From positions 1 through 6,943 of the forward strand of contig CAZINI010000085.1 of the NCBI GenBank assembly GCA_964540575.1: a stretch of DNA of 6,943 nucleotides, in the 5' to 3' direction. The notes beneath the pieces were generated by a model. The model ran no database searches, had not been told where the DNA came from, and saw nothing but the letters and a program-made list of their open reading frames with translations. Below, one piece after another: positions 1 through 4,774 of the stretch. Position 1 is the first letter of the stretch. Each line of letters begins with the position of its first letter. Position numbers and translations under genes: made by a program. This DNA is from UMGS1889 sp964540575. Its GTDB lineage: Bacteria; Bacillota; Clostridia; Oscillospirales; Ruminococcaceae.

Positions 1-12
1 TTGATTTATGCC

Positions 13-43
13 GCTGAAAATCCTGTCTTACAGGATTTTCAGC
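13..43. repeat. Perfect inverted repeat 1 (13-bp arms)
   Basis: The arm GCTGAAAATCCTG (13-25) is matched exactly by CAGGATTTTCAGC (31-43) around the 5-nt loop TCTTA. It abuts the next inverted repeat with no gap. There is no T-run on either side, so it does not look like an ordinary Rho-independent terminator. It may be a folded RNA, the end of a mobile or dispersed element, or a protein-binding site; the sequence does not decide. Confidence 0.85.
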
Positions 44-70
44 CAATAACTGCCCCGTGGGCAGTTATTG
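44..70. repeat. Perfect inverted repeat 2 (12-bp arms)
   Basis: The arm CAATAACTGCCC (44-55) pairs exactly with GGGCAGTTATTG (59-70) around a 3-nt loop CGT. It begins on the base after inverted repeat 1 ends, so the two would form back-to-back stems that could stack coaxially in RNA or as a DNA cruciform. It is followed by GAGTACGCAC, not by a T-run. Confidence 0.85.
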
Positions 71-103
71 AGTACGCACTATATTATTATAGCTGATAAG
101 GTG

Positions 104-124
104 TTTTGTTGAATATCAACAAAA
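104..124. repeat. Perfect inverted repeat 3 (9-bp arms)
   Basis: TTTTGTTGA (104-112) is exactly complementary to TCAACAAAA (116-124) with ATA between. It lies between the tandem hairpins and the promoter of the TM2 gene. It could be an operator or part of the same structured element as the two hairpins at 13-70. Confidence 0.7.
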
Positions 125-139
125 TATCTTCCGAAACTT

Positions 140-162
140 TATATTATATTCTGTATAATATA
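140..162. repeat. AT-only inverted repeat just upstream of the -35
   Basis: TATATTATA (140-148) and TATAATATA (154-162) are perfect reverse complements separated by TTCTG. The right arm ends 3 bp before the -35 hexamer at 166. The same 8-9 bp word recurs over and after the -10 box (189-197 and, inverted, 204-211). Either a regulator binds here or the DNA is simply AT-rich promoter DNA. Confidence 0.5.
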
Positions 163-165
163 GGA

Positions 166-194
166 TTGACAAAAGTATACAGTGATGATATAAT
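166..194 (+). promoter_or_regulatory. Consensus SigA-type promoter for the TM2 operon
   Basis: The -35 is TTGACA (166-171) and the -10 is TATAAT (189-194), both perfect, with an exact 17-bp spacer and an extended -10 TG at 186-187. Transcription should begin near 201, giving a leader of about 50 nt before the start codon at 252. An inverted repeat TATAATAT/ATATTATA (189-196 and 204-211) overlaps the -10 and the start site and could serve as an operator. A promoter this close to consensus would be strong unless repressed. Confidence 0.88.
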
Positions 195-238
195 ATAGTT
201 ACAATATTATACAAGATATAATACTACAGAAGATAAAT

Positions 239-243
239 GGAGG
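239..243 (+). promoter_or_regulatory. Ribosome binding site that fixes the TM2 protein start
   Basis: GGAGG at 239-243 lies 8 nt before the ATG at 252. An in-frame ATG at 237 overlaps this site and has no Shine-Dalgarno sequence of its own, so 252 is the real start. Confidence 0.88.
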
Positions 244-251
244 TAAACATT

Positions 252-782
252 ATGTTTGTAGATTTAACTAAAGAGAAAAACACTTTGAATACCGAAGCTG
301 CCGAGGAACAGCCCAAGTACAGAGGAAATTACGAGTTTGACCACTCCAGAACACAGATTTGTCCCCACTGCGGCAAGGCTGTGACCCGAAACGCTTCATT
401 CTGCACCTACTGCGGTTCGTCAATGACCGACAGTGCTGCAGCGGGAAGTTCCGCTTCTCATACAGCAGTTTCTGCCGCACCCGCACTTTCAAATTCGGGC
501 GAGGGCTTATGGAGCAAGATAAAAAAGGTACTTACAGATATTACGGGAGGTTTGTTGGATATGATAAGCGAGCTTAATAAAACTATTAGAGCAAGAGAAA
601 AGAACAAATGGATAAGTCTGCTGCTGTGCATTTTCACCGTGTTCGGTCACAAGCTGTACGAGGGCAAGATTGAAATGGCGATCATTTACCTGCTGACCGG
701 CGGTCTTTTCGGCATCGGACTGGTGGTCGATGTTATCACACTGCTTGGCAAGCCCGAAAATTACTATGTTGCACAGAGCTGA
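252..782 (+). CDS. Zinc-ribbon and TM2-domain membrane protein
   Basis: This 176-residue protein is probably a small cytoplasmic-membrane protein with a cytosolic N-terminus. A zinc ribbon is seen at residues 37-55: CPHCG and FCTYCG supply Cys37, Cys40, Cys51 and Cys54. A Ser/Ala-rich linker follows (60-83), then an amphipathic stretch (86-115). The C-terminal TM2-type hairpin has two membrane segments, about 119-131 and 141-165. The turn FGHKLYEGK (131-139) matches the family's GxHRFYLGK-like signature, and the second helix ends with the conserved Asp160. TM2 proteins have no single agreed function; zinc-ribbon versions are common in Clostridia. It is the first gene after a consensus promoter, with the next gene 25 nt downstream, so the two are probably co-transcribed. 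The family call is firm; the role is unknown. Confidence 0.88.
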   Translation: MFVDLTKEKNTLNTEAAEEQPKYRGNYEFDHSRTQICPHCGKAVTRNASFCTYCGSSMTDSAAAGSSASHTAVSAAPALSNSGEGLWSKIKKVLTDITGGLLDMISELNKTIRAREKNKWISLLLCIFTVFGHKLYEGKIEMAIIYLLTGGLFGIGLVVDVITLLGKPENYYVAQS

Positions 783-807
783 CATTATCTGAACGGAGGA
801 CATTATT

Positions 808-1188
808 ATGGCGAATATTTCGATGCGGCTTGCTGCCGGGTTAGCCGTTTCTGCAATGATAGCGGGATTGGCGGCATATCTTGCAGTTCCGAAAAATGAG
901 TTCAGCATTATGGACGATTGCGGCAGTGGTGAGGACATAAACTATTCCATTATAAACAGCGATGTTATTTCCGAGGAAAAGTCCATCGAGTATTCGTTTG
1001 CGGGACAGAAATGGAAAGGCTGGCAGTTCAGGACAGCGGGCGAGGGCAGCACGGACATTGTTGTTTGCCGTTACAACGGCGACGGCATTAAAAGCACGGA
1101 GATATACACAGTCAAGGTTGACAAATCGCTGCATATTTCCGATTACAGGATAAAATCTGCCGATGGTATGGATGTTATGCTGCCATAA
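808..1188 (+). CDS. Small exported or membrane-anchored protein of unknown function
   Basis: I do not recognise this 126-residue protein. Residues 7-27 are a hydrophobic, Ala/Gly/Leu-rich segment after a short N-terminus with one Arg. This fits a signal peptide or an uncleaved anchor, so residues 28-126 should lie outside the membrane. There is no Cys just after the hydrophobic stretch, so it does not look like a lipoprotein. The remainder is polar and probably beta-rich, with repeated aromatic/charged strands and two cysteines (Cys38, Cys87) that could form a disulfide. The start is supported by GGAGGA at 795-800, 7 nt before the ATG. It lies 25 nt after the TM2 gene and directly before a terminator, so it is the last gene of a two-gene operon and may act with the TM2 protein; that link is inferred from position only. 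Confidence 0.78.
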   Translation: MANISMRLAAGLAVSAMIAGLAAYLAVPKNEFSIMDDCGSGEDINYSIINSDVISEEKSIEYSFAGQKWKGWQFRTAGEGSTDIVVCRYNGDGIKSTEIYTVKVDKSLHISDYRIKSADGMDVMLP

Positions 1189-1192
1189 TAAA

Positions 1193-1233
1193 ACCGACGT
1201 ACCGGTTCACAAGGTACGTCGGTCTTTTTTTTT
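1193..1233 (+). terminator. Rho-independent terminator, possibly bidirectional
   Basis: A perfect 11-bp stem, ACCGACGTACC (1193-1203) with GGTACGTCGGT (1213-1223), encloses a 9-nt loop. It is followed by C and nine T's (1225-1233). It begins 5 bp after the stop codon of the small exported protein gene. On the minus strand the same stem is followed by TTTATTAT, a weaker U-tract, so it may also end the convergent receiver/CheX-like transcript that stops at 1243. Confidence 0.93.
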
Positions 1234-1242
1234 GCAGCGAAA

Positions 1243-2127
1243 TTAAATTCCGGCAACAATAACATTAACTGTTCCGAAGGGGAATGCCAGCGGTATCTTG
1301 AAAGCTTCTGCAAGATTTTCAAGCTCCATACCTACTGAGGTTTCCTGAGGTTCAAGCTGAAGCTCCATACCCGAGTCGTTGGATACATTTACGGTAAACA
1401 GACCGTTTTGCAGATTTAAGAACTCGCCTACAGAAGCATTGGTCATTTCGTCAACACAGTTGAGCGGTTCGCCTGCATATCTTGCGGCAAAATCTATGTA
1501 GGCATTATCGTCAGCCTCAATTGCCGTAATGAATGAGATGTGTCCGTTGATCTTCTGAACAGCGGCATTCATACAGGAATACTCGGTGATCTGTTCGGGG
1601 TCGAGGGGAGTAAAATCATCTCCGATAAAACGTATGATATTCTTAAAGAAGAGGGAAATATAATCGGTATAAGTTTTGGAATTTCTTAATGCATCAAGGC
1701 TGTAAAACTTCCTTATAGCGGCACTTGCCTTATCGTTCTGAACGTCGGTAAAATCCGCATCGGTAATGCTGTATTCTGTCTTGTAGTTTCGCATTGCCTG
1801 TTCAAACTGAGCGGTGGTCATATATCCTCTGTCAACGAGAGCCTGTCCCAGCAGAAGGTGACCGCTTTTCTGAGATGAAAGCAGCTCTTCGACCTGCTCT
1901 TTAGTCAGAAAGCCCATTTCAACGGCAATATCACCGATACGCTTGTCCATTCTCTGCTGAGCGTTGTGGACCTCCTCGACCTGCTCGGCGGTCATATATC
2001 CTGCATTTATCGCCAAAACGCCCAGCTTCAGTCTGGTGGTTTTCTGGAGCTCCAGTGCTTCGGTCAGCTGTTCTGGAGATACAAGACGCTGATTCAGCAG
2101 ATAATTTCCAAAAAATTGTGTAAACAT
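1243..2127 (-). CDS. CheX-like phosphatase domain protein with four MshEN-like repeats
   Basis: The 294-residue protein has two parts. Residues 6-116 contain four tandem repeats in an exact 29-residue register, with glycines at 7, 36, 65 and 94. Repeats 2-4 follow the pattern G-x3-(V/I)-x2-G-(Y/F)-(M/L)-T-x2-Q, with a Gln or Tyr closing each helix. This resembles the 24-residue plus 5-residue-spacer motif of MshEN (type II secretion ATPase N-terminal) domains. The Arg that precedes the first Gly in c-di-GMP-binding versions is seen only in repeat 3 (Arg63), so ligand binding is doubtful. Residues about 155-294 resemble CheX/CheC: GEFLNLQNG gives the ExxN pair Glu235 and Asn238, which in that family dephosphorylates CheY~P. 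The gene follows a CheY-like receiver by 53 nt. Family assignment of the C-terminus is by motif only. Confidence 0.82.
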   Translation of the reverse strand: MFTQFFGNYLLNQRLVSPEQLTEALELQKTTRLKLGVLAINAGYMTAEQVEEVHNAQQRMDKRIGDIAVEMGFLTKEQVEELLSSQKSGHLLLGQALVDRGYMTTAQFEQAMRNYKTEYSITDADFTDVQNDKASAAIRKFYSLDALRNSKTYTDYISLFFKNIIRFIGDDFTPLDPEQITEYSCMNAAVQKINGHISFITAIEADDNAYIDFAARYAGEPLNCVDEMTNASVGEFLNLQNGLFTVNVSNDSGMELQLEPQETSVGMELENLAEAFKIPLAFPFGTVNVIVAGI

Positions 2128-2136
2128 AATCAAAAA

Positions 2137-2142
2137 TCCTCC
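2137..2142 (-). promoter_or_regulatory. Ribosome binding site that selects ATG over an upstream TTG
   Basis: On the minus strand GGAGGA (2142-2137) lies 9 nt before the ATG at 2127 but only 3 nt before an in-frame TTG at 2133. The spacing supports 2127 as the start of the CheX-like gene. Confidence 0.8.
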
Positions 2143-2159
2143 GAAAAAGTATATATTGC

Positions 2160-2174
2160 TTCGGCGGTGCCGAA
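2160..2174 (-). repeat. Small hairpin between the receiver and CheX-like genes
   Basis: On the minus strand TTCGGC and GCCGAA form a 6-bp stem with a 3-nt loop ACC, starting 6 nt after the receiver stop codon. It is not followed by a T-run, so termination is unlikely. It could stabilise the receiver message or tune the ratio of the two proteins. Confidence 0.5.
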
Positions 2175-2180
2175 AAACTA

Positions 2181-2546
2181 TTAAATTCTGTTCAGAATTT
2201 TTTCTACATCGCTGTCGGAAATAGGCTTTTGGAGAAAATCGTAAGCACCTGCTTCAATGGCTTCCTTGAGATTTCCCTGAGTACCCACAGATGAAGCGAC
2301 TACAACTTTTGCCTTGGGGTTTATTTTAAGAATATCTTTAAGTGCGTCAACGCCTGTTTTCTTTGGCATTACAATGTCCATAAAGGTTATGTCGGGAAGA
2401 TTGAGCTTATACTGCTCAACAGCGGTTTCACCGTCTGCGGCGGTATAGATCTCCTTACATCCGAGCTTAGTCATAAGGTCGGTCATTTTTTTGCGTACAA
2501 GAATTGAATCGTCGCAAATCAATACTCTGATTTCAGAAAGCACCAT
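2181..2546 (-). CDS. Single-domain CheY-like response regulator
   Basis: The 121-residue protein is a complete receiver domain with no output domain. All phosphorylation-site residues are visible: the acidic pair Asp12-Asp13, the phospho-acceptor Asp57 in FMDIVMP, Ser85 at the switch Thr/Ser position and Lys107 in LQKPI. The sequence style (DDS near the N-terminus, MDIVMP, GAYDFLQKP) is that of CheY-type receivers of Firmicutes. The start at 2546 is chosen because GGAG (2558-2555) lies 8 nt upstream and it gives the usual CheY length; in-frame starts further upstream would add a tail with no homology. A promoter precedes it at 2622-2650. The CheX-like gene downstream is a plausible phosphatase for it. 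No histidine kinase is in the window. It is not safe to call it cheY because no flagellar or chemoreceptor genes are seen. Confidence 0.92.
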   Translation of the reverse strand: MVLSEIRVLICDDSILVRKKMTDLMTKLGCKEIYTAADGETAVEQYKLNLPDITFMDIVMPKKTGVDALKDILKINPKAKVVVASSVGTQGNLKEAIEAGAYDFLQKPISDSDVEKILNRI

Positions 2547-2621
2547 TTTAAAAACTCCAATCATATTCATTGCGGAAAAACTTTGACTGCAAAAGCACTG
2601 CAATCATTCTATACATTGATT

Positions 2622-2650
2622 ATTATACTCCGTTAAACGGAAGATTTCAA
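2622..2650 (-). promoter_or_regulatory. SigA-type promoter for the receiver/CheX-like pair
   Basis: Read on the minus strand, TTGAAA (2650-2645) and TATAAT (2627-2622) are separated by exactly 17 bp. Transcription would start near 2615, leaving a leader of about 70 nt. The spacer contains the near-perfect palindrome CCGTTTAACGG (2640-2630), which could be an operator lying between the two hexamers. Confidence 0.78.
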
Positions 2651-2708
2651 TATAATTTTTATGAATTAAGTGAAAAACTATAGAAAACTTGGAAACGCTT
2701 TTGTTAAC

Positions 2709-2737
2709 ATTATACAATCATTCAAGCCGCCAGTCGA
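2709..2737 (-). promoter_or_regulatory. Weaker candidate promoter overlapping the ung 3' end
   Basis: On the minus strand TCGACT (2737-2732; 4 of 6 matches to TTGACA) lies 17 bp before a perfect TATAAT (2714-2709), overlapping the end of ung. It could be a second promoter for the receiver pair. The poor -35 makes this tentative. Confidence 0.3.
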
Positions 2738-3386
2738 TAGGTTCAATGCCGTGTGCAGTTAAAAACTCATTTGCCTTTGAAAAATGGCGGCACCCGAAAA
2801 ATCCGTTATATGCGGAAAGGGGACTTGGGTGGGCACATTCCAGAATACAGTGTTTTCTGCGGTCAATAAGCTTTGCCTTTGCACGGGCATTTCCTCCCCA
2901 GAGCAGGAAAACCATCGGCTTTTCTCTTTGGTTGAGAAGCTCGATAACGTGGTCGGTGAATATTTCCCAGCCCATGCCCTTATGACTGTTGGGCTGCCCC
3001 TCTCTTACTGTGAGGACGGTGTTCATCAGCAGGACGCCGTTTTCCGCCCAATGTGTCAGCGTTCCGTTGTGTGGCGGGGGATAGCCCAAATCGTCCTGAA
3101 GCTCCTTGAAAATGTTTTTCAGCGACGGCGGAGGAACGACACCCTCCCGCACGGAAAAGCACAGTCCGTGAGCCTGACCCGCTCCGTGATAGGGGTCCTG
3201 TCCCAGAATGACCGCCTTAACGTCGCTGTATGAGGTATATTTCAGCGAATTGAAAATGTCGTACATATCGGGATAGACCTTGACGGAAAAATACTCCTTT
3301 TTCAAAAATTCTCTCAGCTTAAGGTAGTATTCCTTCTTAAATTCGTCTGCAAGAAGCTCGTCCCATTCGTTGTTAAACTGTACCAT
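2718..3386 (-). CDS. ung: Uracil-DNA glycosylase (family 1)
   Basis: The enzyme cuts uracil from DNA to start base-excision repair. At 222 residues it is of normal family length and all signature motifs are present. These are the water-activating GQDPYH (62-67, catalytic Asp64), Phe77 that stacks on uracil, Asn122 in LLMNTVLTV for uracil recognition, the proline-rich loop (85-87), and HPSPLS (186-191) with catalytic His186 in the DNA-intercalation loop. The start at 3386 has AAAGGA 8 nt upstream and gives the common family N-terminus. An ATG at 3410 overlaps the preceding stop as ATGA but lacks a ribosome binding site. The gene follows the membrane-protein gene by 20 nt, so it is probably the last gene of the MoxR operon. 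No clear terminator is seen after it. Confidence 0.97.
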   Translation of the reverse strand: MVQFNNEWDELLADEFKKEYYLKLREFLKKEYFSVKVYPDMYDIFNSLKYTSYSDVKAVILGQDPYHGAGQAHGLCFSVREGVVPPPSLKNIFKELQDDLGYPPPHNGTLTHWAENGVLLMNTVLTVREGQPNSHKGMGWEIFTDHVIELLNQREKPMVFLLWGGNARAKAKLIDRRKHCILECAHPSPLSAYNGFFGCRHFSKANEFLTAHGIEPIDWRLE

Positions 3387-3394
3387 TGCATAAT

Positions 3395-3400
3395 TCCTTT
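3395..3400 (-). promoter_or_regulatory. Ribosome binding site that fixes the ung start
   Basis: AAAGGA on the minus strand (3400-3395) lies 8 nt before the ATG at 3386. The alternative ATG at 3410, which would add 8 residues and overlap the upstream stop, has only an A-rich stretch before it. Confidence 0.75.
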
Positions 3401-3406
3401 CACGGT

Positions 3407-4774
3407 TCATATTTTTTTGCAAAGACTGTCGATAAGCTGCTCCAATGACGTAAAATCGGGGTCATCGGGACTTTCGCCATACCTGATAATGTCGTAAACG
3501 GAGGCTGTGGGCGAATACTCCGAAAAGGCGTTTTTAACCTGTTCCAGCTCACCGATCTGACCTGTGGTGAATACGGGGGATATTTCCGTCCCCGTCAGCC
3601 GAAAGCCGTCCAGAGCCGCTTTGAAGCCCTTACGGTATTTTTCGGGGGAAACGGGCATTTTTTTATATTCCTTCACAAGCCGTTTCCACTCGGAGATCTG
3701 TTTTCTTCGGGGAAGCTGTTTGTTTGATGCTGTTTCATCGGCAGACAAAAATTCCTCGCTGTCGGTAAATCCGCACTCCTCGTCCTCATCTTTTTTTCGG
3801 GAAAATTTTGCGGATACCTCGGATATAAGCTTCAGCAGCTTTCTGAAAGCATCTCTGACGGCAGAAACCGCACTTTTGAAATTTTTGATTATCAGTATAA
3901 TTATCAAAGTAAATCCAAAGAGATAAAACAAGGCATTGAGAATGGGGTGCGTTGTTACTTGGGGAATTTCTTCGGCGGGAAGAACCTCCGATGGTTTGGG
4001 CAGTTCATCGATCATTTCCGCTTCTCCGCCTGTCAGTTCACTGAGTTGTTTTGCCAGCTCCATTGAAGCGATACCGACTGTTTTTATCAGTTTTCCCAGA
4101 AAAAGAAATACAGCGGATATACCGTCCTTAAACAGGAAGAGCAAAGCGGAAAATCCCGAAATTATAATGATAAGCCTTACGGTATAGGCACGCACCTTCG
4201 GCGGGAGATTTTGCTCGCTGTGCCGTCTGCGTTCCATAAGGTAGTCGATATTTCCCTGACTTTTTTCAACTGCAAATATGAGAAAAGCAATAAAGTAAAA
4301 GAATATCATCAGCTCGGGACTGTAAGGGTGCTTGCTTATGAACAGTATAAGTATTACCAGAAGATTTCCCACGGCGGAAAATATTATCCCAAAGCCGTTT
4401 AATATCAGCGAATAGTTATAAAAATAGTATCTGCAGCCCTGAATATACAGTGTCAGGCAAAGTGCCGAAAGCAAAACCGCTGACGGCGTACTGCGAAGCG
4501 GATTTGCCGAGAAAATGAAAAAAGCACCAACGGCGGCTGCTATTGCAATCAGTATGAGCAGACTTCTGCCTATAACAGGCTTTCGGTCCTCCAGCAGACT
4601 CAGTGCCATTCGGATGATATATCCAAAAAATCCGAATGCAGCGGCTGCCAACATATCGGATACCCATATAAAACCGCTGAGGTCGTCAAAGCCGTCGATC
4701 AGCATTATCAGCGGAAAAAACAGCAGAAAAGCAGCCAGACAGGACAGCAGCTTGATAGTATCAAGAAGCTTCAT
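3407..4774 (-). CDS. Multi-pass membrane protein, TgpA/DUF4129-like without transglutaminase core
   Basis: The 455-residue protein has about seven N-terminal membrane helices (roughly 7-27, 37-57, 70-89, 97-115, 122-146, 153-170, 198-216) and a further hydrophobic stretch to about 232. A short acidic, Pro/Glu-rich linker (233-276) follows, then one more helix (277-297) and a charged cytoplasmic tail (298-455). The tail ends with Y-D-I-I-R-Y-G (427-433), like the YxxxRYG motif of DUF4129 tails. This order mirrors TgpA-type proteins, in which an extracytoplasmic transglutaminase lies before the last helix. Here no Cys/His/Asp triad domain is present; the linker is far too short. GGAGG about 10 nt upstream supports the start at 4774, which overlaps the DUF58 gene by 14 nt. 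Context after moxR and DUF58 supports the assignment; similarity itself is weak. Confidence 0.75.
   Translation of the reverse strand: MKLLDTIKLLSCLAAFLLFFPLIMLIDGFDDLSGFIWVSDMLAAAAFGFFGYIIRMALSLLEDRKPVIGRSLLILIAIAAAVGAFFIFSANPLRSTPSAVLLSALCLTLYIQGCRYYFYNYSLILNGFGIIFSAVGNLLVILILFISKHPYSPELMIFFYFIAFLIFAVEKSQGNIDYLMERRRHSEQNLPPKVRAYTVRLIIIISGFSALLFLFKDGISAVFLFLGKLIKTVGIASMELAKQLSELTGGEAEMIDELPKPSEVLPAEEIPQVTTHPILNALFYLFGFTLIIILIIKNFKSAVSAVRDAFRKLLKLISEVSAKFSRKKDEDEECGFTDSEEFLSADETASNKQLPRRKQISEWKRLVKEYKKMPVSPEKYRKGFKAALDGFRLTGTEISPVFTTGQIGELEQVKNAFSEYSPTASVYDIIRYGESPDDPDFTSLEQLIDSLCKKI

Noticed and set aside
13..70. Tandem hairpins read as Rho-independent terminators
   Set aside because: Neither stem is followed by a T-run on either strand.
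1..96. Open reading tail from the left edge to a TGA at 94-96
   Set aside because: It has no visible start, only 31 codons, and lies wholly across two perfect inverted repeats; the sequence is better explained as structured non-coding DNA. A gene tail entering from outside cannot be fully excluded.
2615..2717. Terminator after ung
   Set aside because: No stem of useful length followed by T's could be found on the minus strand between the ung stop and the next promoter.
2784..3233. Long plus-strand open frame across ung
   Set aside because: It is antisense to a fully motif-supported ung gene, and has no ribosome binding site or recognisable domain.
3564..3926. Plus-strand open frame of 120 codons
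   Set aside because: It is the antisense of the membrane-protein tail; Ser/Phe-rich low-complexity translation and no family features.
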